Numbered from the stretch's first letter, positions 35,219 through 48,669 are shown. The stretch: DNA of 64,000 nucleotides from Emergomyces orientalis (GCA_002110485.1 MOWL01000025.1:558001-622000), one strand, 5' to 3'. A program made the numbers and translations. Notes: generated by a model from the letters alone, not told the origin.

Positions 35219-38200
35219 GTATATACTTGTGTGTGATATATGTCCAATCTATGGAGAATGTTTATTTATATAAGAGGAGAAGAACGCTGCATGCGCATTG
35301 TCAGTCAAAGGGCGAGCCGCCACGATGATCACAGCAGAAGTAGGCAAGTATAAATAACAGTGCGGGATACAGCTTTAAGACTTTCCAATCCCTTAGTTCA
35401 AGTCGTACCAATGGAAAAGGAGCACTTAAAAGCCGTCTTAACGGAGGAGAGGAAGTCGGATCCTTGATAAACCGAAGCGGCAGGAAGAAAATTTGCTCAC
35501 CTAAAAATAAAGGGCATATAACAAGTTGATTGAATAGTATATCCCCACAGCCCACTACTGCAGGTTTGTGAACACGGGGTTGTTCTCGTAAATAGCGTTA
35601 GGCCCAGCAATAGGATAAGGATATCCTGGCTATTCTAGTCTGGTAACCCGTTGGTGTGTGTGAGGAAGCTGGGGTCAGCAATATAACGACGGTTTTGGTT
35701 TCCTTCTGCAGTGCAGGGCAGTGCAAGGAAGTTTAAGCTTGATGAAACAAGCTGATTGAGATGCGGCGTTAAAGAGATTGACAACGCACGGCAAATTTGT
35801 ATTTTGCTATGAATGATAGGGCTGAATTGCCAGAGACAAAAAGGAAGGGAGTTTGAACAGGGGCAAAATATAAGGAGGGATTGAGTTCAATATATCACGG
35901 CCAGGCAAAGAGGTAAATGAGAGGCGATCTCGTGGCGGTTCAATGTCAAAGTCGAAGTCTTCCTCAAAGTGTAAAGAAGGCAATAAAATTAATAAAAAGT
36001 ACCCGAATGGAGCAATCTCAGGCACCACTTGAGCAAAGGGAATTTGAGCACGTCTGAAAAAGGACTGACTAGCAGGAAGAATGATAAAAGCTACCAAAAT
36101 GAAAAGGACAGGAATAAGCCGGAAGACACACAAAGATATTACCAGCAGCCAAACGAGGAACAACGTGAAAAGAATAAAATGGAATGAACATGTGATAGGA
36201 GCAGGGACCGACTTGAGAGGCGAACAAGATGGGGAACACCAGCACCGGAGTAGCGGAGAAAGGCGACCCCAAGCACGCCCCTACCGTTAACAAAGGAATG
36301 AATGAAAAACTCTGGTATATTTGGACGTCAAGGACCGGCAATGACAGCAGGTTAAACAGGAAAATCAGACAAAACATGAACTGGGGAAAGAAAGGAAATT
36401 GGCCGGTAACGTAACATTGTTCCCTTTATTTTTTCTTGGGGTGGTGCAAGAACTGTTATATTCATTGATACATGTTGGTAGTTTGGAGTTGGGGAGGGCA
36501 TGTAAAGATTCGCTGGGTGGCAACCAGAGGAGGACAACATGCTTGGTTCTTTTCTCTGAAGAAAAGACCAGAAGTAGCCTATAGAAAACAAAAGAAATAC
36601 GAAACGGGTGAGTATTGATTAACAACGAAGTGTATGTAGGTAAGATAAGGCAGAAACTGATCAAAGAAAATTCAGAATACCTCATTTCCTTCGGGTCAAC
36701 CCTGAAAAGTTTCGACAATATTATTTTTCCTCTACATATTTGTTGGTCAGTTATCCGAACGGCATTTGCCCACGTCGTTATGCCAGGCTCTCACCTTATT
36801 CTATTCGCCGTTTTGCACAGTTATATGTGAGAGTCGAATGAGCACTGCCATCTCCGTATTTGTCTGTGTCTGTCCATGTCCGTGTCCGTGTCTGTCCGGT
36901 TTCATCATCCCATCTCCTTATGGCTTGGATACTGAATTGTCCAACGGGATATGCAGGCAAACAACCAATCAGCCAGGATTCGCCATAGCCGCATCATCCA
37001 GCGACTTCGCTGAACGGACAGGGTTGCCAGCAGTAGCCGCCCTAGTACAGATGACACATGGCGTTCCAAAAAACCCCTGTATTAGAATTTATTTGGGCCA
37101 TGGCAAGAGCCAAGCCAAACGCATCATCATTTTTATTTTTTTCTTTCGAGTTAAAATATCTCCAACGCGACTGGGATCTTCTGGATCTTATTTTTCGTTT
37201 TCCTCTTTCTTTGCCCTGTTTCTTTGAGAAAGGTTTTCCGGAACGTTCCGTTCCCGTTCCCGTTCTCAGGAGAAGAAAAAAAAAATTTTAAACTCCAAAT
37301 CCAGGAGCCAGAGAACCGAGAACGACGGGAATATCATAAAATGGGTTGAACCTTGAAATCAAAACACGATGCACAGCGCACACACTGGTTTGGCAGGGGA
37401 AATAGGCCAGCGCGATCATTGTAGAGCGGTCTGGTCGAGTCTACCCTGATTGAAGGAGCCGTGGCAGTGTGCAATTGCAGGGTAAACATAGATAGATGGG
37501 AGAGCTGGCTGCCAACCAGGCATTTTCCCTTCTGAGAAGGTTTATTTTTTTCGATGAATATTCCTTGCAAGTTAATGTTGATAGTTGATAATAGTTGATT
37601 AAAAAAATGGACGAAACGGCTGCAATGGCCAGGGAACAGGTGGCAGTTGAAAGTTGTGCTCATTTTCTTTGTTGTTTTGAGTATACCGTGTTAGTGCCAG
37701 GTACCTCATGTACGTGATAACAGCCATAACTGTTTCATAAATTTGGGTGGCATGGGATAATGGAGGCATATCCGGTATCCGGATACAAAGACGTTGTAGC
37801 AGTAGTGTTGGTGATGTTGGCCTCTGCTGGATTGCCTGGCAGGAGAAAGCTTATCAATGATCAGCCGCTTGCCTGGGCGAAATTCAGGCCCTGAAGGCTA
37901 GAATACTTTTTTTTAAATAACTAACTACCCGTCTACAAAATGCTCCTATTAATTATTTAATGAGATGTAGGAAACAACCATACTAATGATTGATCATGTA
38001 AATCACGCACATCGACCAAGAAATACAAAAGAGGAAAAGAATATTATAGCCCCCAAAAATCCAAAACCGCCCCCAGCTGCAACAAATCATCCTAACCGCC
38101 AACGACACATCTTCACCCACGTATGCGCTCACATGCAGGTACAGTACATTACAAGAACCCAACCCGAAACCCAATCTAGTCCAATCCAGTCCAATCAAGA

Positions 38201-39113
38201 AAAAACCAATAAGAACTCTCCTTTCCATTTTCCTTTTTGTTTGCTGCCTAGCGACTGACTGCTAACCCGTCTCCCAGACGAAAATCAGTGGCTTTATCAT
38301 GTAGTAAACTGCATCTCTTCACTTTTTTGGTTTTCCTCTTGTGTTTCTTCCTCTATTTTTTTTATTTGTATTTTTATTTTTTGAATTTAAATTACTTATA
38401 GCCGCACGATCAGCTCATTCACCCACCCGCCCGCGAACACCCGGTCCTGTTTCATAGAATTACATGGAGGAAATACAGAAAATGGGCGGGCGGGCAGACG
38501 GGTAGGCGGGTGTGGGCAGGCGTGGGGATGAATGGATGGATAGATAGAGGTACTGAGGGAAAGGAATGGGAGGACCAGGTTTGTTACTGGTATGATGACG
38601 ATGGCATCGAGGCATTGTAACATCGATGATTGCTGTTAAGGCGTGTAGATAGTTTGTGGTTACACGTAAACGGTGGTACATAAATGTGAACAGAAACCAT
38701 CGAGGAACCAGGGACAGGAATAGGGTTGAACGGAGGTGAAGCTGGGCTCAGTTTAAGCCCCCGCCAGCCTTGTCATACCTAAGCCCGTATATTTAAAAGG
38801 GTTTGAAAAGGGGGAAAAAAGGGATATGAGCAGAAGTAGGGTAGGTTAATAACATTATTATATAATAATAGAAAAAGGGGGGTTGAATTACAACAAAGCC
38901 TTCTAAGTCTTCTCTTAGTACAAAAAAGAAAACAAAAACCACATCATACAAAAGATGGCGGGGGGAAAGAAGGAGAAGAGGAAGAAAAATTGAGAATTAA
39001 TTAAAAATAGCAAAAAAACAAAAACAAAACGAAAGGAAGAAAGCAAATATCCCCAAGACACTCCAAGACACCTCCCCAAAAAGCTAAGCCAGACGCGAGC
39101 ACCGCGACGAATT
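35219..39113. other. Long spacer between the GH17 gene and lcb1
   Basis: About 3.9 kb without a recognisable gene. It should hold the promoter of the GH17 gene and the 3' region of lcb1. Visible items are a CCGTGT/CTGTCC-rich short tandem stretch at 36865-36898 and a perfect GTATCCGGATAC palindrome at 37775-37786. Open frames in the region (for example 35807-36163, 37334-37663) are pyrimidine-biased and without domains. Confidence 0.45.
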
Positions 39114-41259
39114 TTATCGTTTCTGTCTTAGAACCTTCGTAATAGCATGTCGGATTATAGTGCCTGCCTTCTCGACCTCCTTCCGCGACATGCCCGTCGT
39201 CAGGCATACTTTAAGAGCTGGAGGGGCGGGAAATGCCAATTGTTTGGGAATCACGTCGTCCTCGATGGTCTTGAGACGGGTGATGAGGACGCCATTGGCG
39301 AGGGCCTGAGGATATGTATTGGTTAGATTTGGATGAGGTATGAATATTTCGAAAAGGATAATCCGTAAAAAAAGAAATAGCGAGCAGGAAGAAAGAAAGA
39401 AAGGAAAGGAAGGAAAGGAAAAAGAGGGGGGAGAGAAGTGGGGGAGACCAGCAATAGGGAAAAAAATATACCTCGTCAACAATGTCTTGCATCACCGCCA
39501 CCTGATCCTCAACCGACAGTCGCTTCGCCGCCACAACACTGGGCTTCAGCACAAGGTACATAACCGGATTCTCCGGTGTAGACGAGCAGTAAACATAGTC
39601 ACTCCGGGGGTCTAGCTGCGACCACATCACCTTGATGTTCTCCCGCAGCTGCGTGATAAGATCGGGACTATTCTGCAAGAGGGCTATCGTTTCACTAGCC
39701 GTCGTGGCCAGTAGTGCGGGAAGTGCGGCCGAGTAACAGTACGAACTGGCGGAGATGCGTTGGTGGTGAACAATCTCTTCTGATCCAGCGCAGAAGCCGC
39801 CTCCGGCAATAAGTGGCCCAGCCAGCGAGCCGACGATCATGTCGACTTCCGTCGCGTCAACGTTTTGGTGTTCTGTGATTCCGCGACCAGTGCGGCCCAG
39901 GACGCCGAAGGAGCATGTCTCGTCGAGAATTAATCGGAATTTGTAGCGTAATTTTAGTTCGATCTGTCCAGACAGAAAGAGAAAAAAAGAGAGTGACCAA
40001 AAGTTAGCTTCCACTTACTCACCAGAATAGCAGAGCAGGGGTAGAAAAAAAAAAGAGAGAAAAGGGGTGACAAACAATAGCTGGCAAATCTACCATATCC
40101 CCCCTACTCTCAAACAGTGCCTCAGTAATAATGAACCGCCTCGTCAACGGCTTTTTCGCCTGCTCCTTCGTAATCTTGCTCAACACACGTTCCAAATCCT
40201 GCATATCATTATGCTCATACCAGCGCACCGCGCTACGCGAGATCTGTATACCCTTCCGAATCGCATAATTGACCCCTTTGTCCACAACAATGATATCACC
40301 ACGCTTAGAGAAAGATGGGATGACACTGGATATCGTGGAGAACGCTTGCGAATAGACAATACAGGCCGGTACGCCTAGGGAGGCCGCAATGTCTGCCTCC
40401 GTGCGCATGTGCACATCCTGGGTTCCGTAGAAGCCGGGTGGTCCGCACGCGCCGACTCCGTATGTGCGGAGAGTCTGGATGGCTTTTTCCTTAAGGGTTT
40501 CGTTCGTAACAAGATTGTAAAAATTGGAGGAGGCGAGATTGGTCACGGTGCGGCCGTTAGTGAGTTTAGATTTGGGGCCTGTTGCTCTATTTTGTTTTGA
40601 ATCGACAATGTTAGAAATAGTAGATGAAGCTCAAAATAGCCATTTCATGCAAGGGGTACAATCCAATTCGTTTTTCTTTTTCATGTTTTATTATTTTTTA
40701 TAAATTGAGGAGAAGTAGAAAAAAGAGAATATCACATACCCAGTAAGCACAACCCGCTTCTCGACTTCTGCCTCATCCTGCGGCGAAGGAGGCGTAACAA
40801 GTGGTTCGGGGGTCCAGTCCTCAACCAAATCGTCAATTTCCTACATATCAATCAATTCAGCACCGGTTAGCACAATGAAACTACCCAATGTCCCTATCCC
40901 ATACAGCTCTCCCGCCATCCCATCCCCTCCATCCGACCTCATCCGACAATTCCCAAGGAAACAAAAGGAAAAAAAAAAGAAAAAAGGGAAAGGAAAAGGA
41001 AAGGAGAAAAAAAAAATCAACAACTAACCTCCTCCGACAACGGCACGAAATTTGGTTTCGTCGAATACTTGGGCGCAAGCAGGTATCTCACAGCGAACAA
41101 GAACAAGAACAATTCGACAGCAGAGCGGACGGGGTCATTTTGGTAGGACGACTTGACGTAGCGGAGGAAGATGGCAGAGCCCGGCACGCGGTGGAATTGG
41201 CTACTGAGCTCGTGCAGGTACTCGAGGAAGAGGCGTTGGGTTTCGTGCAGGTCCATCAT
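39114..41259 (-). CDS. lcb1: Serine palmitoyltransferase subunit 1 (Lcb1)
   Basis: Five exons, 41029-41259, 40740-40840, 40076-40586, 39472-39963 and 39114-39305, give 508 aa with all junctions in phase. Donors are gttagt, gtatgt, gtttgt and gtatat. Two ATGs in tandem open the frame (41259 and 41256). A hydrophobic segment near residues 46-62 is the membrane anchor. The alpha-oxoamine synthase fold follows, with blocks [43 protein letters not shown] [20 protein letters not shown] and [17 protein letters not shown]. The last block lacks the PLP-binding Lys of Lcb2, as expected for the non-catalytic partner. The Lcb1/Lcb2 heterodimer in the ER condenses serine with palmitoyl-CoA, the committed step of sphingolipid synthesis. 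The identification is secure. Confidence 0.95.
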
Positions 41260-41627
41260 GTCATGTTATATACGTATCATTCGCGCGAAGCCGAAATGCG
41301 GATTCCCGGGGCAAGGGAGGGGCGGAGGGAGGGGGCGGAGGGAGTGGACGGGTGGACGTGGTTTGAATGTGGTGTGGGTATAGATCGTTGAAGGTAAAAG
41401 GAATTTAGGCGTGGAGGAGGCAACGGAAAGGAGGCAACGGGGGAAGAGAGAGGAGGTGTTGTAGGGGAGGGGGGATGCGAGAAGTAACTAATGAGGCGTG
41501 TAGGGGGGATACACAAAAGATAGATAGGCCAGGGTTGCGGTGAGGAGCTGGTTTTCTGTAAAATCAAGATGAACCCTGAACTCGCTGATCGCCCTGACGC
41601 CTGTTGTTTTTTTCTGCTGAGAGGACC

Positions 41628-41665
41628 ATCACGTGAATTTTAGAGGATACTTATAATCACGTGAT
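41628..41665. promoter_or_regulatory. Paired E-boxes upstream of lcb1
   Basis: ATCACGTGA at 41628-41636 and ATCACGTGAT at 41656-41665 are palindromic CACGTG boxes 28 bases apart, about 370-405 bases upstream of the lcb1 ATG. CACGTG is the core site of bHLH regulators such as Cbf1 or SREBP-type factors. Which factor binds is not known. Confidence 0.45.
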
Positions 41666-42541
41666 ATGTGATTGAAGTACTAACTCTAGCATACTTTCAA
41701 GGCCCCGATATTGATTTTTGGCGCAAACCCAATTCCTCTCAATCTCTCTTTTTATTTGATAGAAGATTCTCTACTGAAGAAGTGTCTGAATGATGCGATC
41801 TGATCAAGCGCAAGTGAAGAAAAATTCAGATCAGATCTGAGAGCAGAAAGAAAGATGAGTCAATTTTCAGTTTTTCTATTTTTGTTTATTCTCAGCATGT
41901 TCATTTTACTAAAGATATCCAGACTACACCTTCTGCTGAAAGAAGCTCTGAATTTCAGTGTTAAACTATCTTTTCTCTCAAGAGCATCTCAAATATATAT
42001 AATGATTTAAAAAAAAATTAGTGTTAAAAGAAAGAAATAAAAAGTATAAACGAAAAAAGGAGTTCACTTTAAAATGCTAAGCTCTCTCCTCCATTAGACT
42101 TAAGTTGAATAAGTTAAAAAAAAAAAGAGTAACGTGTTTGTTTTATCTGAATATAATAAGATTTATATAGAACAATTGTAATCGCTAATAAATGAAATAA
42201 GCAAAAAGAAGCAAGGAGAAGCAAGGTGTGAGACATGAAATGAAAAACAGAAACAGAAACAATGGGCAGCGATTTGAGATTTTCATAGGTTTATAAAGGA
42301 AGAAGTAAGAAAAGAAGAGACCGATTTCCCATTACTGTATAGCTCGAGTAATTTCCTCAACAAAAACAAAGCAAACAGTATCTCAAAGAGAAAGAAAAAA
42401 AAAATCATAGAAAAAATAGTCTGTCATTAATAGCGAGTATGTTAAAGAAAACATGTAGGAAAAAACAAAACAAAAAGATCAAAAGGTGCCTCAAGCCAAG
42501 TCAAGTCAAGTTTAAGTCTCATCTCAAGTCTATCAGAAGGA

Positions 42542-42600
42542 TGAGAGAGAGAGAGAGAGAGATAGAGAAAGAGCGAGAGAGAGAGAGAGAGAGAGAGAGA
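42542..42600. repeat. GA-dinucleotide microsatellite
   Basis: Imperfect (GA)n over 59 bases, interrupted by GATAGAGAAAGAGC in the middle. It lies about 200 bases beyond the fks1 stop. Confidence 0.9.
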
Positions 42601-42802
42601 AAATAAAAAAGCCCAATCCCCTTCCCATGCATGCCCAGTTCGGCCCGTGGAAAAAATTTGTGTACTGTACAATACATTCGGGACATCTTGAGGATTTTGT
42701 AATATAAAGTAGGAATTTAAAAAACGCCTCGAAAATAAGGAAAGAAAAAGAAAGGCTCGTTTTGTTTTTGCTGGCGCCTCTTTGCTGTCTTTGGGCTGTT
42801 TG

Positions 42803-45800
42803 TTAGAATAACCGAGCCGCCCGAGTCGAGGTCTCCTCTGGGAAGCCGGGTGTTGCGTCCTTGGGCCCTCCGGTTGGAGAGGTGGTTGTGTCATTATTGT
42901 CTTGGTTTTTTGGTTGAAGGACGTTCAATTCGTTGATGAAACCGGGGAGCTTAATCGGGCCGATATGGGGGGCAGCAACTACAGGTCCGACGACAAGACC
43001 AAGGAAAACAACGAACATGACAAAGTAGAGGATGGCAAAGCGGATAACTCTTCTCTTCCGAAGCTTGGATTGCTTTAGAGAATAAATTGGAGGGCGGATT
43101 TGGCGACTACAGTCTAAGGTTAGTTTTTCTTCTTTTTTTTTACTTCTGGGGGATGCGGGGAAAGATACATACCTTGGTCGAAGCCAGAAGAGCATTACAG
43201 AGTGACCCTTGTCGATATAGGGGATGCAAAGTGGCGGCAGCATAAAGAACAAGAGAACGTGGCCGAGGATAAAGTCTGCGGAGAACATTCCAAGCTCCGT
43301 GATCTTGCAAAGGAACTCACGTCCTGGTTGAGACATCGAGTGCCAACCCATGCTATACCATTTCCCAGTCCACCACGCGACGTTCGATGTATCATGGCGG
43401 AATTCTCGTGTCAAGGCGAGTGAAATGATCAATTTGAATACAAATCTCTGAATAGCGACGACCGCGATCATTCCAATCATCGCTCTAGCAAACACCCACC
43501 CTTCAAGGAAGAACATAATTTCAAAGGAGGCTAAGAGCATAACAACAGCGACGCCGTGGGCGATGGCTGCTAGTACAGAGCCAAACTTCTTGCAGCACAT
43601 ACTCAATAAAGGACCCATACAGCAGGCCATTCCAAATAGAACAGCAAGGCAACCAGCATTGATGGCAATGGGTGCAAAAGCGACAATAGCAAGCCGGATC
43701 AGAGAATTGGTAGGCTTGGGATCTTCAACTCCAGTCTGAGCATTGATGAAAAGATACGGAATGACAGTAACGGCTACGAGGACAAGGGGTCCAACAATTT
43801 CACTAAAGAAAATATTGGTGAGTTGCGCGCGAGGAGCATCACCAGACAGCTTCTCCGAAGGAGATCCGAGGACTTTGCGCTTATAACCAGTGATCCGAGT
43901 ACGCGAAAGCCGACAAAAGGCAATCCATGAAGAAGCGTGGGAACGAGAGTTGCCACGAGAAAGCCAGCGCAGGTAGTCACGGTAGTCGATGAAGAAATCG
44001 TTCCAGGCAAATTGGTGGGGGTTGAACAGGAATGGCGAGATGCAAAGAGCAAGAAGAGACGCCCAGAAGTATAGCAACCACGGAGCCCAAATAGTAACTG
44101 TTGCGAACAGCAGCATCATCAGTGACCTAGCGCCAAAATAGATGGACGGCCCAGCGAAACGTGAGTAGAGTACGCCAAATGGAATACGAGCAGTAGCAAA
44201 GCCACGACCAGTACCAATATACCTAGCACCTCCGAATGACAAATTGTTATGTAACGAGTTGGCGTAGATCTGGCAGACAAATACTTCGAAGAAAGGAGAC
44301 AGCGATCCAAAGTGCTTTGCAAGACGGGTAACCGCACGCCAGGCTCCTCTTTCCGTAAGTTCCTGAACAACCAACGGGAAGAAAGAAAGTAAGAACACGA
44401 TACAAATAGAAGCAATACAACGGTTAACCCAGTCCTGTATGGGAATGGTATCCGCGCATCCGGTAGGCATTAGGGCATCAGTGACTGGAACTCCTTTCTT
44501 CATGATGCAGGGGATGGTTTCGTGGCGCAAGGCACCGAGATTCAACATGCAAATCATGAACATCTGCACGGAAAGCATAATGAAAATATTGTTGATATGG
44601 AAGCCAGGATGTGCATAATAAAAGGACAGGAAACGATCGAGCGGTAATTGGGTTCCCAAATAGTAATATTCTCGAGACAACATCTGTTCGCCCATACCAG
44701 TACCGATTTTGGTGGTGAAGTTGAGAACTGAACCAAAGCCAAGATCACGACCCTTTCCGCATTGATAATATTCGCAATGCTTAATGCGGCCGCCACGGAG
44801 AAGCGCGTTCATGCCAGCATAGATATCCTCGTTGAGATGTAATCCCTTTTGCGCTTTGGAAACGCCGCCTCGTGTAGTCATGAATATGCCGTTGAGGAAA
44901 TCAGGGTGACCATAGTGGAGCTTGCCACCAATTTGAGCCAGTGTACGAGCAAAGAGGGTACCGAAAGTCTGTTCCTTCCCTGCAGCAACGTCACCAAGGA
45001 TACCAATGTTCTCTGAAAATATGTATTCGCGAGCGCCAAGAATTGCAACTGGGGTGGTTTTCGGAGGAGGTAGTCCGGGTACATATGGCGAGACATTCTC
45101 AGGATTCATCTCTTCGAACTCAGCCAGAACACTGCGAATCTTCAGACATTCTTCTAGATAGTTATCCTGGTTAGCGTCAATGAGCTGGATATATTCACCA
45201 CGGTAGAAAATGATGGCATGGTTCTGATTATCGGATTTCCCATCTCCAAGAATTGGGTTACCAGAAAGCTGAATTCTGAACTTAGGTCGACGTAGGCCAT
45301 TCTCCATAATCTCAGAATGGCCATCGATCAGGGCGGAGTACAGTCTGGGCTCATCACCCTCGTTGGCAGGTGGCTCTTCATCCAAATATGCAATTTGAAG
45401 ATCTGGGTAAGCTCTGAGCAAGAACTCAGTGTTTTCACGTTCTTCCTTGTTAAATTTCGCGAACCGTTGCATAGAGACTACGATCCTGAACTTGCGACGA
45501 GCCATCCTTTCTAATTCCCGTTCGAGCTTCTCTGAGTTGCCACCAAACATTTGAACGACCTCAGGATTTTCCACACGGTATAGAAGCTTGATGGCACGGC
45601 TATAGTTCATGAAACCAGAAATGGTACGGTACAAAGTTTGAGAACGGAGTGAAGCCCAGATACGAGTCCGAAGAGTATACTCCGGTGCGGCAGATTTGAA
45701 GCCAATGCAATAGAAAGGCAGATCATCAATTTTGGTTTTAGCGGCGTCTTTTTCATTTTTCTCGTCGCCGTTAAATTGAGACGTTTCATCGGCCAAAATC

Positions 45801-48666
45801 TTGGTATCCTTGACAAAACAGTCCCATTCGTGTGGGTGGAGCTGTTTAAGGTATTCAAGGAGAGTCACGCGGGAGTAGGGTTCATCTTCACGAATGATTT
45901 CACGCAGGGAAAGGAGAATCTTTTCGCTGTAGTGCGGAATAAGGACAGTGAAAGTAGGCATATTATCAACTGGCACTGGCTCAGGAATCGGCGTTGAAAG
46001 GGATTGGGCAAAGAAGGAGATACGACGTTCAGCCTCGCTCTGAGTCGGGAAGAATTCTGTCTTGAAGGAATGATCTTCTTGCGATACAAAGAATGTAGGC
46101 GCTCGTAGTGTCCGTTTCCCTTCCTGTTCCGAGGGGACCTGGTGGTAGAGGAGTTTCTGGACATGATCGATCGCCAGTAAGTGCTCTCGGTACATCGAAA
46201 TAACGACTGCGTTCCAAACCTGTGAAATGAGGACCTTGGGCTTATATTTGATTTCCATGTCGGTAGTTGCGAGAACCTTGGAGTAGATCCGCTTCGGTAG
46301 ACGGGAGAAAATATTTCTCCAAGGGGTCCAGATAGACACACCGAGATAAAATGAGCGAGCGACAGAAAATACGGCGTTCAAAATAATGTACCATAGGTAG
46401 GTATCAAGGAAAAACAAACTGAGATCGGTGAACATCATGAAGCCCAGCAGAATCTTTGGTTGTTGTTTGCAGAGAAGATGCGCCGACGCCCCAAGAAGCT
46501 GATCACCAGCACACTTGCTAATCCTCATAGTTGTCAAAATACGGATTGGGTCGCGGAAGGAGAGCGTTAGGAAGACATAGGACTCGGCGAGTTTAGCACC
46601 AAAGACACAAGTCCACAGGCCGTATGACATCCACATATCATTTCCGCGGAGTCTGGGATAGCTGGCTGTGAAAGTTTGGCTCGCAACGTATTGGCGAGAA
46701 TTCTTTCTCAGATAGCTGCCAAAAAGGCCACCCAGTGGCATAATCGAGAAAAAGAAGAATGTTGCTAGGTTGACAAAGAATGACACGATACCCAAAGCAT
46801 GGGAAGCTTTATGATCTTGATTAATCCCAAAGATGAAAACTGCAGGCCCGATGTTGATAAGGAAAATGCCAATGAGGAAGATGAGCCGTTTAGTCAAGTG
46901 CTGCGCACCAGCCCAAGCCCGAGGAACGTAGCGCCATTCACAGATGGTTGCGAAGATCATGATAAACGTTGCTACAGCACCACCCAGCCCGGAGGCTGTC
47001 CACCTCGCAGCGGCAGTAGGCTGGTTGTTTAATCGCTGTTGGTAGCCCCTAGTGTAGATAGTCGGGGAGTTGAAAGCAGTGTAAAACCAGAAAGAACCAA
47101 GGTGGATGACCCAAATACGGTTAAAGTTCACCATCATATGGAACCAAGATCGAGTTTCTTTGTAAGTCTTAAAAAACACTTTCTTCCAGTTAACGTCCTT
47201 AAGTTTCTGGTATCGTTCGGCGGGTGGGATATCGACGATGCGGGATTTGTCGTTCATCACGATCCGTTCGATTCCTTCAGGGTACCAGAAGAGTTGATTG
47301 ATATCATCGTAGCCGATGACTTTGTTGTGATCATTTTCTCGTCGAACGTACTTCCCATCGAAAATTTCATATCCTTGGTCGCGACAGTATTGGTAGAGTG
47401 GGGTTATAATATCGTTAAGGTATGTGAATTCTTCAACTGGCTCAACACGATTCTGGCATTCAGGCGAATGATAGTAGTCGTCGGCACATTTGAAAATGAA
47501 GCAGAGAGCTTCTGGCATAAATCGGACTTGATTGGCTTCGCCCCAACACAACAAATACAGAGCAATTTGACGGGCACGCTCATGCTGGGACATGCGATTC
47601 ATCCGAGTTTTCCAGCGGTACTCTGCAGCTTCCAAGCTATTGTCCCCTTCCAGATCAGCGAGAGCTTGTTCCTCATTCTTCGGCTCATTGCCTGCGGCTT
47701 TTTTGGCGGCTTTGCGGGCCTTTCGGGTTTTGCGATTGGCTTTGCCTAAATTCATGTTGGCAAATCCTACGGCATCATCCAAGTCGAGATGTGCAGCGAA
47801 ATACCAACGGCGGTAGTTTGCATTGTCGCCGCCAATATAGTCTGCATGAAGCGACAAAAGAGCTTGGTTGGGAGTCAAGCGGGATGCCCTAGAATCAAGC
47901 AAGGTCATGAAATGATCGTACATGTTCCGCATGCTATCGCGTTGGAATCCGAATTTATTGACGAGGTCCAAGAATATGTCCTCGATCTCCTCTTTGGAGA
48001 GGGGGATTTGTGCATCAGAAGTCCAGGCGGGATATGGCTCTCGGGAGCGTTGGCCAGCAGGGAGGGTGTTGCCGTAGTCGAGTCCGTAGACTGGGGTGGA
48101 AGCACCTGAGGACCTGTTTGCACCGTAGGAGATCTGCGAGGAAGGAGGGCGGTATCCATGGCCACCCATCTGGCTCTCGTTGTAGCTGTTGTACCGCTCA
48201 TCACCACGGCCATAGTAGTCCATATCCGCAGCACGCGCCGTCTCAGACTTCATAGTAAAATCACTGAAGGTTTCCGAATCTTCTTCCGAATCATGACCTC
48301 TGCGACGTCCTGGTCCATGATGGTAGCCGGCAGTGCCTTGATCGTAGTACTGATCGTTGTAGTATTCATCGTCATATCCCTGCTGGTTATCGTAATAGCC
48401 ATCTTGCTGCGGGTACTGGTTATCCCCGTAGCTATTTACAAAGACAAAGTATATCAATATTAGCAATGATCTTGCAGCCATGCCATGGGAAAGGAGACTA
48501 ACTACCCCTGGTTGTCATAGTATCCATCTTGCTGCGAATAGTCATTCTGGTCGTAGTATCCGTCTTGGTAGTAGGAGTCACCATTGGGATGCTGGGCGTC
48601 ACCAGGGGGATGCTGGCCATAGCCATCATCATACCCATTGGGGCCACCTTGCGGTTGGGCCGACAT
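42803..48666 (-). CDS. fks1: 1,3-beta-D-glucan synthase catalytic subunit Fks1
   Basis: Three exons, 48506-48666, 43173-48431 and 42803-43106, give 1907 aa. Intron 1 (48432-48505, gtagtt / aatag) and intron 2 (43107-43172, gtatgt / gtag) were placed by frame and homology; the second junction restores [16 protein letters not shown]. The true start is MSAQPQGG at 48666. The N-terminus is a Tyr/Gln/Asp-rich tail with repeated QQDGYYDNQ. Next come the Fks1 domain ([19 protein letters not shown]), a first membrane cluster, the large cytosolic glucan synthase domain (GT48; [31 protein letters not shown] [15 protein letters not shown]) and a second membrane cluster of about ten spans. It uses UDP-glucose to extrude beta-1,3-glucan through the plasma membrane and is activated by Rho1. 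The hot-spot-1 segment FLTLSFRDP (about 673) has the wild-type Ser. Length is normal and identity is certain. Confidence 0.97.
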
Positions 48667-48669
48667 GGT

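Larger units (their letters stand above)
41260..42802. other. Spacer between lcb1 and fks1
   Basis: The lcb1 promoter side (with two CACGTG boxes, listed separately) and the fks1 3' flank. The middle (41690-42450) is AT- and purine-rich with no gene. A GA-dinucleotide tract lies at its right end and produces a low-complexity spurious frame on minus. Confidence 0.5.

Noticed and set aside
39211..40014. Extended frame over lcb1 exon 4 with [11 protein letters not shown] start
   Set aside because: Its head and tail are intron sequence; only 39472-39963 is lcb1 coding.
42442..42894. 150-codon minus-strand frame with Ser/Leu repeats
   Set aside because: Produced by the GA microsatellite and the antisense/alternate frame of the fks1 end.
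42803..48481. An fks1 reading frame starting [16 protein letters not shown]
   Set aside because: That ATG lies inside intron 1. The spliced model with MSAQPQGG at 48666 gives the expected Fks1 N-terminus.
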